A DNA stretch of 64,000 bases, from NCBI RefSeq assembly GCF_040459645.1, contig NZ_JARVHQ010000001.1:1736001-1800000 (forward strand), read 5' to 3'. This DNA comes from Bacillus cereus group sp. RP43 (GTDB taxonomy: Bacteria > Bacillota > Bacilli > Bacillales > Bacillaceae_G). Position 1 is the first letter of the stretch; each line of letters starts with the position of its first letter. The position numbers and the translations under genes are program-made. A model generated the notes under the pieces. That model had not been told where the DNA came from, ran no database searches, and saw only the letters and a program-made list of their open reading frames with translations. Below are positions 35,501-45,338 of the stretch, one piece after another.

Positions 35501-36526
35501 GTGGAAGCGAAGGTAAGCATTATAGTGCCAGTGTATAATTCTGAAAAATTCATTTCTAAATGTTTAGAGAGTATAATTCGACAAACGTATAGAAATATTG
35601 AAATACTAATTGTAAATGATGGATCAAGTGATGAAAGTGAAACGATAATTAATGTATATCGAGAAATAGATCATAGAATAACATATTATTATCAAAATAA
35701 TAGTGGCCCTTCTAAAGCTCGAAATAAAGGGATTTTAAATGCAACAGGAGAGTATGTAATTTTTCTTGATTCGGATGATACTGTAAATGAAAATTATGTT
35801 ATGTATTTATTAAATGAAATGATTAATTCCAATTCTGATTTAGTTTGTTGTGGCTATAAAGATATTTCTAAATATGGCGTGTTGAATTGTTCAGATTTTA
35901 ATTTTGAAAGTAGTATTTCTGTAAATTCCTTCATGGAGATGGTTTGTAAGGGAACTGGGGGAGTGTTGTGGGGGAAAATATACAAAAGGGAGATAATTTC
36001 TTCATCCAACTTAAAGATGGATGAAGAGATATTTATGTGTGAGGACTTAGTCTTTGTTTTGCAATACGCAGCTCAATGTAAAAGGTTCAAGTATATAGAA
36101 GCCTATTTATATAATTACAATAGGTTAAATCAATATAGTATAAGTACAAATATTTCAATACATTATATGCAAAATTATATATCGGTTTGTAAGAGAATTG
36201 AGGAAATATTTAAATCAGTGGAGTTAGATGAAAAGCAGATACATGAGATAATTACGAGGAGAATTCAAGACAATGTATTGAATTTAATCGAACAACAAAG
36301 TATAAATATAAAATCAATAGGTATAAAAGCTTCTATATTAAATACAAAGAAAATTTTGTCTATGAAATACGTTAGAAAATATATTAATTCATTTTCGTCA
36401 GACACTAAGGTTTACCAATTATATATATATATTATTAGAAGTAGATTTATAATATTAAGTGTTATATACGGAATATATTTAAATAAATTAAGAAATATTA
36501 AAGGGAAATTAAGAGGGGGGAGGTAA
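35501..36526 (+). CDS. GT2 glycosyltransferase with C-terminal extension
   Basis: A 341-residue GT-A enzyme. KVSIIVPVYNSEKFISKCLE, LIVNDGSSDES and VIFLDSDDTV are the nucleotide and metal-binding motifs. After about residue 230 comes a helical extension with a hydrophobic stretch (LYIYIIRSRFIILSVIYGIY) that probably associates with the membrane. The GTG start follows GAGAGGAGGAT. A 97-bp gap before it holds no further gene. Confidence 0.87.
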   Translation: MEAKVSIIVPVYNSEKFISKCLESIIRQTYRNIEILIVNDGSSDESETIINVYREIDHRITYYYQNNSGPSKARNKGILNATGEYVIFLDSDDTVNENYVMYLLNEMINSNSDLVCCGYKDISKYGVLNCSDFNFESSISVNSFMEMVCKGTGGVLWGKIYKREIISSSNLKMDEEIFMCEDLVFVLQYAAQCKRFKYIEAYLYNYNRLNQYSISTNISIHYMQNYISVCKRIEEIFKSVELDEKQIHEIITRRIQDNVLNLIEQQSINIKSIGIKASILNTKKILSMKYVRKYINSFSSDTKVYQLYIYIIRSRFIILSVIYGIYLNKLRNIKGKLRGGR

Positions 36527-36534
36527 ATAAATAT

Positions 36535-37719
36535 ATGAAAAAAAATATACTCTTTGTTATTGATTCGCTAACCATAGGTGGAGCAGAAAAAAGTTTGATT
36601 TCTTTATTAAATTTAATTGATCCTTCAAAGTATGCAATTGATGTTATGTTTTTTAAAAAAGGAGGAGAGCTCGAAACTTATATACCTAATTATGTGAATG
36701 TTTTGAAATCCCCTTCTTATTTTCGTTACATAAATAATGAGAAGTTTCCTAAAAGTAAAAGGTTTACATATCTTTCTTATAGAATAAAAACCTCTCTCAA
36801 CTTAAGACTAAATAATTATAGAAAATCTGTTTTACATAGTGAACAAGTGGTCTTTCAAAGCTTAAATAAAATCATTATGCCGATACGGAAAAAGTATGAT
36901 GTAGCGATTGCTTATAGTCAGGGAATGCCTACATATTTTGTTGCTAATAAAGTGTCGGCATTACAAAAACTAGCATGGATAAATACTGACTATGCAAATA
37001 CATTATATGATAAAGAGGTTGATTTTAAATCGTATAAGAAGATGGATAAAATAATTGTGGTTTCAGAAAATACTAAAAATTCGGTTTGTAAAACCAGAAA
37101 AGAATATAATGAAAAGGTTGATATTCTATTAGATATTGTGTGTCCTAGTATGATTCATAAATTAGCTCAGGAATATGAAGTGGAGGAGTTTGATAAAACG
37201 ATTATAAATATTTTAACAGTTGGAAGATTGGTTACTGCAAAAGCGTATTTTAAGGCTATAGAAGTAGCGAAATTGTTAAAAGCATCAGGTTATAAATTTA
37301 AATGGTATGCAATTGGAGAAGGACCAGAAAAAAGCATGCTTCAAGAATTAATAGATAGATATGAATTGAATGGTTATTTTGTATTACTAGGAAAAAAGTT
37401 AAACCCCTATCCATACATGGAAAACTGCGATATATATGTACAAACATCTTTAAAGGAAGGGTTTGGACTTACGGTAAGTGAAGCGAAAATATTAAAAAAA
37501 ACTATTGTATGTACTAACTTTGCTACGGCAAAAGAAATTATTAATCATAATACAGATGGTTTAATAGTAGAACATGATATAGAGAGTATATACAAAGGCG
37601 TGAGAAGATATATAGATGATAATGATTTTAGAGAAGAAATATCTAAAGAATTAAACTCTATGGAGCCTTATAATTCGGTAAATCAATTGGAGAAATTCTA
37701 TGATTTAATAGAAAATTGA
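36535..37719 (+). CDS. GT4 glycosyltransferase (second paralogue)
   Basis: A 394-residue transferase beginning KKNILFVIDSLTIGGAEKSL, with LTVGRLVTAKAYFKAIEVAK, the GEGPEKS loop and CDIYVQTSLKEGFGLTVSEA in the donor half. Same layout as the products of 34204 and 38854, suggesting duplication within the locus followed by divergence in acceptor specificity. It follows the GT2 gene by 8 bp. Confidence 0.85.
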   Translation: MKKNILFVIDSLTIGGAEKSLISLLNLIDPSKYAIDVMFFKKGGELETYIPNYVNVLKSPSYFRYINNEKFPKSKRFTYLSYRIKTSLNLRLNNYRKSVLHSEQVVFQSLNKIIMPIRKKYDVAIAYSQGMPTYFVANKVSALQKLAWINTDYANTLYDKEVDFKSYKKMDKIIVVSENTKNSVCKTRKEYNEKVDILLDIVCPSMIHKLAQEYEVEEFDKTIINILTVGRLVTAKAYFKAIEVAKLLKASGYKFKWYAIGEGPEKSMLQELIDRYELNGYFVLLGKKLNPYPYMENCDIYVQTSLKEGFGLTVSEAKILKKTIVCTNFATAKEIINHNTDGLIVEHDIESIYKGVRRYIDDNDFREEISKELNSMEPYNSVNQLEKFYDLIEN

Positions 37720-37735
37720 GGGTGTTGATAATAAA

Positions 37736-38857
37736 ATGAAAAAAGTGTTTGTTGACATTTATTTGATGTTTAATTTTGGAGATGATTTATTTTTAGATAT
37801 CCTTGTAAAAAAATATCCAAATTGTTATTTTACAGTGAATCATTTAGGTTCAAATTATGATCAATTTATTTCTCAATATAATAATGTTAGCAGAAGAAAA
37901 TATACACTGCTGAATAAAATTGGACAACGCCTAAAATTATCAGATAATATAACAAACTATGAAAAAATAGCAGAAGAACATGACGCAATACTATTTATAG
38001 GAGGATCTATTTTTAGAGAAGAAGCGTACCATAGCTCTTTATATCGAGATAGAATGAAAATGGTTATGGAATTTAAGAGAAGAAAAAAATTAGTATTTAT
38101 ATTAGGAGCGAATTTTGGTCCTTTTAAAACGGAAGAATTTCTTGATGACTATAGAAAGTTTTTTGAGTTATGTGATGATGTTTGTTTTAGAGATGTATAT
38201 TCATATCAACTATTTGAAGATTTACCGCAGGTTAGGTGTGCATCAGATATTGTTTTTCAGATGAATACAGATGAATATAAGTTAGATTTGTCTGAAGAAA
38301 GAATTGGATTTTCAATAATAGATGTCAGACATAAACAAGGGCTAGCCCATTATTATACTGATTATATACGTAGTACTATAAAGACAATAGAATTATTAGT
38401 GAACAAAGGTAATAAATGTTATTTAATGTCATTTTGTGAACAAGAGGGTGATTTGGATGTGATTAACACAATTCAATCACGTCTTTCCTCTAATGCATTA
38501 GAGAATATAGTAATTTATGAATATAGGGGCAATTTAAAAGAGGCTATCGAAATGATGGCCTCTTTTAAATTATTAATTGCAGCGAGATTTCATGCTAATA
38601 TATTAGCGTTATTATTAGGTATTGGAATTATTCCTATAATATATAGTCAGAAGACCATCAATATCCTGAAAGATATTGATTTTAATAAGACTTTAATAGA
38701 TATGGAAAATCTGCAATTACAATATGATGAAAAGGTTATAGATGCATCCATTGATTATAAGTTTAATTTAGAGGCCACAATGATTAAGGCGAAGAAACAG
38801 TTTGAAAAATTAGATAAATTTTTAGGTAATGAGGCAGTGAAATCGGAGGGAATATGA
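37736..38857 (+). CDS. Polysaccharide pyruvyl transferase-family protein
   Basis: A 373-residue protein with the family marks: FNFGDDLFLDIL near the start, AILFIGGSIFREE (about 83-95), FILGANFGPFK, CFRDVYSYQLF, and late AARFHANILALLLGIG followed by YSQKTINIL. Members such as CsaB and EpsO-like proteins move a pyruvyl ketal onto a sugar, adding negative charge to the polymer. It overlaps the next gene by 4 bp. A 14-bp perfect inverted repeat lies inside it (38531-38571). Confidence 0.85.
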   Translation: MKKVFVDIYLMFNFGDDLFLDILVKKYPNCYFTVNHLGSNYDQFISQYNNVSRRKYTLLNKIGQRLKLSDNITNYEKIAEEHDAILFIGGSIFREEAYHSSLYRDRMKMVMEFKRRKKLVFILGANFGPFKTEEFLDDYRKFFELCDDVCFRDVYSYQLFEDLPQVRCASDIVFQMNTDEYKLDLSEERIGFSIIDVRHKQGLAHYYTDYIRSTIKTIELLVNKGNKCYLMSFCEQEGDLDVINTIQSRLSSNALENIVIYEYRGNLKEAIEMMASFKLLIAARFHANILALLLGIGIIPIIYSQKTINILKDIDFNKTLIDMENLQLQYDEKVIDASIDYKFNLEATMIKAKKQFEKLDKFLGNEAVKSEGI

Positions 38858-40041
38858 AAAAAAATATTATCTTTATGGTCATTAATATGAATGTTGGGGG
38901 AACCGAAAAGGCATTACTTAATATGATATCTGAAATTCCAAAAGATAAGTATAGTATAACTATTTTAATGCTAGAGAAATACGGTGGTTTTTTTAATTCT
39001 ATTCCTAGAGAAGTTCACATTAAATATTTTGAAGAGTACGAAGAGATAAAAGGTATATTAAATGAGCCGCCTCACATAATTTTTTTAAATTTGCTAAAAG
39101 AAGGGGAAATAATAAGAGGTTCCAGAATAATGCTTCTACATCTTTTAACGAAGTTTATAAAAGATAGAAGCCTTTTTTTTAAATATGTACTTAGAGAGTA
39201 TCCTGTAGTGGAAGATGAATATGATATTGCAGTAGCTTATGCTGGTCCAATGGATTTCATAAGTTATTTTGTTATTAATAAAATAAAAGCAAAAAGGAAA
39301 TTTCAATGGATTCATTTTGATGTAACAAAAATCAAATTTAATCAAATATTTTCAGATAAGCTATACAAAAAATTTGATCATATATTTGTTGTATCTAATG
39401 AAGCAAAATATAAGTTACTTAGTATCATTCCTTCTATAAAACAGAAAACAGAGGTATGTCCTAATATAATTTCTGCAAAATTAATACAGAATAAAGCAAA
39501 AGAAGGAAAGAGATTTAACGATAATTTTTTGGGAATAAGAATATTAACAGTTGGTAGATTAACAAATGAAAAAGGGCAAGATCTTGCTATTAAAGTACTG
39601 GCAAGATTAATCAATGAGGGATATAAAGTTAAATGGTATTGTGTGGGGGAAGGTGGGGCTAGAAAGGAATACGAAAAATTAATAGCAGAATATGGTTTAG
39701 AAAGAGATTTTATTATGTTGGGAGAGTTAACAAATCCATATGGCTATATGAAAACTTGTGATATATATGTGCAACCATCCAGATATGAAGGGTTTTGTAT
39801 AACGCTTGCTGAAGCAAAGTGTTTACACAAAGCAATTGTAACCACAAATTTTACTGGGGCAAAAGAACAAATTAAGAATAGGGAAACAGGAATGATTGTA
39901 AATATTTGTGAAGATGATATTTATGAAGGTGTAAAAAGTTTAATAGATAATCGCAGTCTATGTGAAGTTTTTTCTGGGAATTTGGCAAATGAAAATTTTG
40001 ATAAAAAATTAGAATTGAAAAGAATTTATGAATTTTTTTAA
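38854..40041 (+). CDS. GT4 glycosyltransferase (third paralogue)
   Basis: A 395-residue transferase, opening KKNIIFMVINMNVGGTEKAL, with ILTVGRLTNEKGQDLAIKVL and CDIYVQPSRYEGFCITLAEA. Paralogous to 34204 and 36535. The start overlaps the pyruvyl transferase stop (ATGA), so translation is coupled. A 68-bp gap follows before the flippase gene. Confidence 0.86.
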   Translation: MKKNIIFMVINMNVGGTEKALLNMISEIPKDKYSITILMLEKYGGFFNSIPREVHIKYFEEYEEIKGILNEPPHIIFLNLLKEGEIIRGSRIMLLHLLTKFIKDRSLFFKYVLREYPVVEDEYDIAVAYAGPMDFISYFVINKIKAKRKFQWIHFDVTKIKFNQIFSDKLYKKFDHIFVVSNEAKYKLLSIIPSIKQKTEVCPNIISAKLIQNKAKEGKRFNDNFLGIRILTVGRLTNEKGQDLAIKVLARLINEGYKVKWYCVGEGGARKEYEKLIAEYGLERDFIMLGELTNPYGYMKTCDIYVQPSRYEGFCITLAEAKCLHKAIVTTNFTGAKEQIKNRETGMIVNICEDDIYEGVKSLIDNRSLCEVFSGNLANENFDKKLELKRIYEFF

Positions 40042-40109
40042 AGCTAATATATTTAACTTTGCAAGAAAAGTGATAAAGTGGAAGTTTAATATGAGAGGGA
40101 AATTTTCAA

Positions 40110-41666
40110 ATGAAAAGTCAAATTAAAGCAGGAGCAATATTATCATATGCGGCTCTAGTTATTAATAGTTCTATTTCACTTTTATATACTCCTATTATGT
40201 TAAAGTTACTTGGTCAATCGGAATATGGTTTATATAGTTTAGCTACATCAGTTGCAGGGTATGTAGGAGTATTAAATTTTGGTTTAGGAAATGCAGTAAT
40301 TAGATATACAGCGAAGTATAGAGCACTTAAAGATGAAGAGAATTGTTCACGCCTGTATGGAATGTTTAGTATTATGTATGGGGTATTGGGAGGAATAGCA
40401 CTAATTACAGGTATTATATTAACATTAACTGCAGATAGTATATTTTCAAGTTCATTAAATGTGGAGGAAATAAATAAACTCAAAACTTTAATGGTGATAA
40501 TGGTAATAAATATATCTATAGGAATAGGATTCGGCTTTTTTAGTGTTGTAGTATTAGCTTATGAAAGATTTATTTTTCAAAAAATTCTAGGTATTGTTGG
40601 GGCTATAGTAGTGCCGCTTATAATGTTACCGCTTCTTATTAAGGGCTACGGATCAGTGTCTATAGCGATAGTAACGTCAGCAATAAATTTTATAATAATT
40701 GTAATTAATATGTATTACTGTTTTAAAGTGTTAAGGATAAAAATAGTATTTAAAAAAATAGAAATTGGATTATTGAAGGAAATCTTGGGATTTTCATCTT
40801 TAATATTTTTAAATTTAATAATAGATAAGATATATTGGTCCACAGATCAAGTTATCTTAGGGATATATAGTGGAGCAGCAGCAATTTCCATATATACTAT
40901 AGGTGCATCTTTTACAGGTTATTTCTCAGGGCTTGCTGCAGCTATATCGAATGTTTTTTTGAGTAGAATTACAGGGATGGTTACAAAAAAGGCATCTGAT
41001 AAAGAAATATCAGATTTGTTTATCAAGATAGGTAGAATTCAATATATCATTTTATCATTTGTTTTAAGTGGCTTTATTGTTTTCGGTCAAGAATTTATTC
41101 ATTTATGGGTTGGAAAAGAATATAATGAGGCCTTTATTATAGCTATTATAATCTTAGTTCCGATGATTGTATCATTAGTACAAAGTATAGGTGGAATTAT
41201 ACTGCAGGCAAAAAACATGCAAGGGTTTAAATCTATTACATATGTCGTAACATCTTTTGTTAACGTAGTTATAAGTATAATATTTGTTCAATGGTGGGGG
41301 GCAATTGGTAGTGCTTTAGGTACAGCTGTAGCATTTACTATTGGGAATATAATCATTATGAATATTTATTATTGGAAGAAGATCAATATAGATATACCAA
41401 GGTTTTGGACAAATATTACTTGTATGAGTTTTGCTTTTGGGGCAAGTTTAGTGTTTGGAATGACATTAAATAGATGGATACTTGCTTACAAATGGCAGGA
41501 ATTATTTGTGAAGATTATTTTATTTTCAATCGTATATATTTGTTTGATGTGGCTTACGGGAATGAATAAATATGAAAAGGATACGTTTAGGCAGGTTATT
41601 CAAAATATATTATATAGATTTAAAAGAAAGAAAGTCATACAAGATACTTCAAGTAATACGGACTGA
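40110..41666 (+). CDS. Wzx/MATE-type polysaccharide flippase
   Basis: A 518-residue integral membrane protein with about 12-14 membrane helices. The N-terminus (LSYAALVINSSISLLYTPIM, LKLLGQSEYGLYSLA) is typical of polysaccharide exporters of the MOP superfamily, which turn lipid-linked repeat units across the membrane. It fills the EpsK role. The end (RFKRKKVIQDTSSNTD) is a hydrophilic tail. The 266 bp after it hold no gene that I can support. Confidence 0.9.
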   Translation: MKSQIKAGAILSYAALVINSSISLLYTPIMLKLLGQSEYGLYSLATSVAGYVGVLNFGLGNAVIRYTAKYRALKDEENCSRLYGMFSIMYGVLGGIALITGIILTLTADSIFSSSLNVEEINKLKTLMVIMVINISIGIGFGFFSVVVLAYERFIFQKILGIVGAIVVPLIMLPLLIKGYGSVSIAIVTSAINFIIIVINMYYCFKVLRIKIVFKKIEIGLLKEILGFSSLIFLNLIIDKIYWSTDQVILGIYSGAAAISIYTIGASFTGYFSGLAAAISNVFLSRITGMVTKKASDKEISDLFIKIGRIQYIILSFVLSGFIVFGQEFIHLWVGKEYNEAFIIAIIILVPMIVSLVQSIGGIILQAKNMQGFKSITYVVTSFVNVVISIIFVQWWGAIGSALGTAVAFTIGNIIIMNIYYWKKINIDIPRFWTNITCMSFAFGASLVFGMTLNRWILAYKWQELFVKIILFSIVYICLMWLTGMNKYEKDTFRQVIQNILYRFKRKKVIQDTSSNTD

Positions 41667-41932
41667 CAACAAATATTTAGGTAATCGTGATTGTTAGGAA
41701 GAAAGTTCAGTACAGTCCAGTGTTAATCATACGGATGAATCTAGAATGTACATGCTTAATAAATATGAGATGGGAACATTTAAAATATTTGTAGCACATT
41801 GTAATTAACATGTTGTGAGTAATTGAGGGGAATTTTAACTATAAATTAACTTGGAAGAGTATGATAGATATCTATACCGTTATTGAGTTAAATGAATATA
41901 CTTCTATTAAGAATGGAGGTATGTTTTAAATC

Positions 41933-42142
41933 ATGAGAAAAAATCAAGTTATCAGTAAAATACGAAAAGAATTAAATGTATTAAGCCGAAATGAACTTGT
42001 GCCTTCAATTGATAATAGTGAATTGTTTATGCGTATATTTAATGGTTTTACAAAATTTAATCTAAATACAAATGTTGATTTTTGTAATCGTGTATGTAAG
42101 CCAGTGAAGATAGGTGAAATAATTGACTATTTATACAGTTGA
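41933..42142 (+). CDS. N-terminal piece of a split tailspike-like protein
   Basis: A 69-residue frame (MRKNQVISKIRKELNVLSRN...) with an AATGGAGGTATG ribosome-binding site. It resembles the N-terminal domain of SP-beta YomR-type phage proteins, in which a VKIxEIIDYLYS-like segment is followed directly by VELERWGI. Here it ends EIIDYLYS and stop, and the next frame starts a few codons earlier and reads TVELERWGI. A 2-base loss near 42140 would explain this. It may also be made as a separate subunit. Confidence 0.55.
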   Translation: MRKNQVISKIRKELNVLSRNELVPSIDNSELFMRIFNGFTKFNLNTNVDFCNRVCKPVKIGEIIDYLYS

Positions 42143-44615
42143 ACTTGAACGTTGGGGAATAAATAATGACGGTACAGCAGCTGTAAAGACGACACAGGGA
42201 TTAAATGATGCACTTTTATGGGCGAATAAAGAAGGTTTTCAAATAGTGGTTTTACCAAAAGGAAAGTACCTTATAGAGAAAACTTCTTCTGTGAAACTTT
42301 GTAGTAATACGACGTATAGATTTTATGAATGTGTATTTGAGAAAGAAGCTAATAATCTTATAAAATATAACATATTGCTATGTGATGGAATAAAAAATGT
42401 AGAAATAATAGGTGCAATAGTTAAAGGAGATAGGGAAAATCATGATTATTCAAGTGGAGGTACACATGAGTGGGGGCATGGAATTGAATGTAAAAACTCA
42501 TGTTATAACATCTCTGTAAAAAACTGTGAAGTAAGTGAGTGTACTGGGGATGGATTGGTAACATCTATGGATTTTTCAGCGATAGGTGGAATGTCACATC
42601 CGGATCACTTTGCAAAAGGTGACATTGATAGCAAAGGAAATTTGGACATTACTAAAGTTAATTATACAACAGTAGTTAAATTTTTTGATATTACTGGAGA
42701 CATAGTGAAATCTGTTGGGTATTTTTACTATTCAGGGGATGGTTATGGTGGATATGGAAGTGGATGTAATTTAAATAAAGTTACTATAAAAGTACATTTT
42801 TATGCGGGTAATGGTTCATATTTAGGGTATAGAAACTCTAGATCTTATGAATTTATATATTTAGATTCATTGCCGACTGGTACTACAAAAGTAAGGTTTT
42901 CGTTCTTGCAAAATTTCGACTTAATGAATAGTAATTTGCACTATGTAATGTGCGCTAAAATTCCACAATATGTATATTTTTCGGGTTGTAAATCTTATAA
43001 AAATAGAAGACTTGGAGCTTCAATAAATGGTGGAAGATTTATCACTTTTGATGGGTGTGAAATTTTCAATAATAGTAATGCAATGAATCGATCAATAGGT
43101 TGTAATCCTGGTTATGGGATAGATATTGAAGATGGATATATGAATAATCAAAAAATAACGATTAGAAATTCTGATATATATGACAATAGAGCTGGAGCTT
43201 TTGTGTGTATTAGTACTAGAGGTGTCTATTTAGAAAGTAATAAAATGAAAGGGAATGTCTATCTATCTGGTAGTGGAGATGACTATTTTTCCATAAATAA
43301 TATGTATTATGGTGCAATTACGGGGAGATCTATAACTAGTGGAATTGAAGCTGATGGAACATTTTGTACATTTAGGAATGATACAATATTCGGTCAGAGT
43401 TGCGGGATCGTTGGAGGGAATACAACTTTAGAAAATTGTGTTTTTTCAAAAAGTACAATTGCTCTAAGTGGTGAGACAGTAAAAATAATCAATTGTAAAT
43501 TTACTTTTGATGATCCTGATAAGGATGGAATTATTGATTTTAGGAGTAAGTATTTGGAGATACGAAATTCCTTGTTTGATATAAGAAGGGCAAAAAGTAT
43601 AGCGACAACTGGCTATGGTCAAACGGAAACTGCTATATTTTCTTCTGTAAAGTTTTTGACAAATGAATGTAATGGTGGACATTATATAGGAGCAAAGAAT
43701 TTAATTGTAGAGGATTGCGAGTTTATTCATAGTGGTAGAACTGCAAATTATAGTCGAATGATGGCTGCTGAATCTATGAGAGTTGAGAAAACTATTTTTA
43801 AAAATCAATCTTTTAGGTTTGATGGTGGTGATATTTATGGTATCGAGAGCTTGGCGAAAGACAAAGGGTATATTACACATGTTTTTAGTAGAAATCAAAT
43901 TATTTGGGATGCTCCTTATGGCTTAGCGGTTCATGAAGCTAGGGGAGCGGGAGTTGCATTTATTTATATACCTAGAATAGAGATTACGGATAATAAGTTT
44001 GAAGTGAATGGGAAGGGTGTTTCTCTCGGTTCATTGCATACCATTAGGGTTTTTGTAGAAAATTATTTGAAGCTCTGTGACAATACGATTATTACAAAAA
44101 ATGATAACGGTATAAATACAACAGGGAATATTACAATTGAAGGTGTGTATCGAAAGCAAAACTCAACACTTCCTGTGCCAAGAACTACTATACTAGTACA
44201 GGATAACAAGAAAATTAATTCTAATATAACATTTACAAATAATGTGAACAACCAATTAGAAAAGAATATATTAGGTAATCTTCCACAATCTTCTTTAGTA
44301 TCATCAGAACCTACCTTTGGAACGTATAGTCGTGGTGAATTGCTGTACAATGATACCCCAACAGTAGGTGGATATATTGGTTGGGTCTGTATCACTGCTG
44401 GTACAGCAAATAAAAATTTTTGGGTAGCTGAAAAAGAATATCAGATAAATAGTTTTATAAATGCCAATGGTAATGTTTATAAATCTGTAGTGGCAGGTAT
44501 TAGTGGTAAAACTGCTCCTTCGCATACAAGTGGTACTAGTAAAGATGGAAATATAGTATGGGAATACGTGGATGTCTTAGCTGTGTTTAAACGCTTTGGG
44601 TTAATCTCTAACTAG
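42123..44615 (+). CDS. Tailspike-like right-handed beta-helix protein in the eps locus
   Basis: An 830-residue protein. Residues 1-70 (VELERWGINNDGTAAVKTTQ) are a pectate-lyase-like entry domain of phage spikes. Residues about 85-640 are a parallel beta-helix with repeated N/C/V-rich turns (VEIIGAIVKGDRENHDYSSG, GIECKNSCYNISVKNCEVSE), interrupted by an inserted beta-sandwich-like segment (about 165-280). The end (TAPSHTSGTSKDGNIVWEYVD) looks like a small carbohydrate-binding module. There is no signal peptide. The TTG start at 42123 follows AGGTGA by five bases. Such folds bind or cut polysaccharides, so trimming of the locus's own polymer is possible. It overlaps the preceding frame by 20 bp. 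Confidence 0.75.
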   Translation: MTIYTVELERWGINNDGTAAVKTTQGLNDALLWANKEGFQIVVLPKGKYLIEKTSSVKLCSNTTYRFYECVFEKEANNLIKYNILLCDGIKNVEIIGAIVKGDRENHDYSSGGTHEWGHGIECKNSCYNISVKNCEVSECTGDGLVTSMDFSAIGGMSHPDHFAKGDIDSKGNLDITKVNYTTVVKFFDITGDIVKSVGYFYYSGDGYGGYGSGCNLNKVTIKVHFYAGNGSYLGYRNSRSYEFIYLDSLPTGTTKVRFSFLQNFDLMNSNLHYVMCAKIPQYVYFSGCKSYKNRRLGASINGGRFITFDGCEIFNNSNAMNRSIGCNPGYGIDIEDGYMNNQKITIRNSDIYDNRAGAFVCISTRGVYLESNKMKGNVYLSGSGDDYFSINNMYYGAITGRSITSGIEADGTFCTFRNDTIFGQSCGIVGGNTTLENCVFSKSTIALSGETVKIINCKFTFDDPDKDGIIDFRSKYLEIRNSLFDIRRAKSIATTGYGQTETAIFSSVKFLTNECNGGHYIGAKNLIVEDCEFIHSGRTANYSRMMAAESMRVEKTIFKNQSFRFDGGDIYGIESLAKDKGYITHVFSRNQIIWDAPYGLAVHEARGAGVAFIYIPRIEITDNKFEVNGKGVSLGSLHTIRVFVENYLKLCDNTIITKNDNGINTTGNITIEGVYRKQNSTLPVPRTTILVQDNKKINSNITFTNNVNNQLEKNILGNLPQSSLVSSEPTFGTYSRGELLYNDTPTVGGYIGWVCITAGTANKNFWVAEKEYQINSFINANGNVYKSVVAGISGKTAPSHTSGTSKDGNIVWEYVDVLAVFKRFGLISN

Positions 44616-44641
44616 AATAGTTTTTATATTCTAGTTTTTTT
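44612..44641 (+). terminator. Terminator after the beta-helix gene
   Basis: CTAGAATA and TATTCTAG pair around the loop GTTTTTA, then a run of seven T. The stop codon lies in the left arm. It would split the eps locus into two transcripts. Confidence 0.82.
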
Positions 44642-44723
44642 ATTGGAAAAGAACTAAATTAATTACCAGTAGAAAATAGTTTGTCCAGGTATTTTAAACA
44701 AAATGTGAGGAGTATGATTGTGA

Positions 44724-45338
44724 ATGAAGAGACTTTTTGATGTGTGCGTATCCTTATTGTTATTATTATTATTTTCAATTGTTATATGCATAGTAGCTAT
44801 ATTAGTAAGAATAAAATTAGGCTCTCCCATTTTATTTAAACAAGAGCGTCCGGGAATGAATGGAATTCCTTTTTATTTATATAAGTTTCGCACAATGACT
44901 AATGAAATAAATGGAGATGGGAATTGGCTTCCAGATGAAGTCAGATTAACTGCTTTTGGGAAAACGCTTAGAAAATATAGTATAGATGAGTTACCTCAAC
45001 TTATAAATGTTATAAAAGGCGACTTAAGTTTAGTAGGTCCAAGACCATTATTAATGGAATACTTACCCTTATATTCTAGTAAACAGGCTAAAAGGCATAG
45101 TGTAAAACCAGGAATTACGGGATGGGCACAAATAAATGGGAGGAATTCGATTACTTGGGAAGAAAAGTTTGAATTAGATGTATGGTATGTAGAGAATCGT
45201 TCCTTTTTATTAGATTTGAATATAATTGTACTTACAATAACAAAAGTATTTAAAACAGAGGGGATAAATCATGTTGGCCATGTAACAATGGAGCGATTTA
45301 CTGGAGGGAAAATAGAAATAAAGGGGGAGGGGAAATGA
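44724..45338 (+). CDS. epsL: EpsL/PglC-type undecaprenyl-phosphate sugar phosphotransferase
   Basis: A 204-residue monotopic membrane transferase that starts repeat-unit synthesis by moving a sugar phosphate to undecaprenyl phosphate. One N-terminal hydrophobic hairpin (about 8-30), then KQERPGMNGIPFYLYKFRTM, the catalytic DELPQLINVIKGDLSLVGPR and KPGITGWAQINGRN. With the EpsC, EpsN and EpsM homologues present, the donor is probably UDP-N,N'-diacetylbacillosamine. It overlaps epsM by 4 bp. Confidence 0.92.
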   Translation: MKRLFDVCVSLLLLLLFSIVICIVAILVRIKLGSPILFKQERPGMNGIPFYLYKFRTMTNEINGDGNWLPDEVRLTAFGKTLRKYSIDELPQLINVIKGDLSLVGPRPLLMEYLPLYSSKQAKRHSVKPGITGWAQINGRNSITWEEKFELDVWYVENRSFLLDLNIIVLTITKVFKTEGINHVGHVTMERFTGGKIEIKGEGK

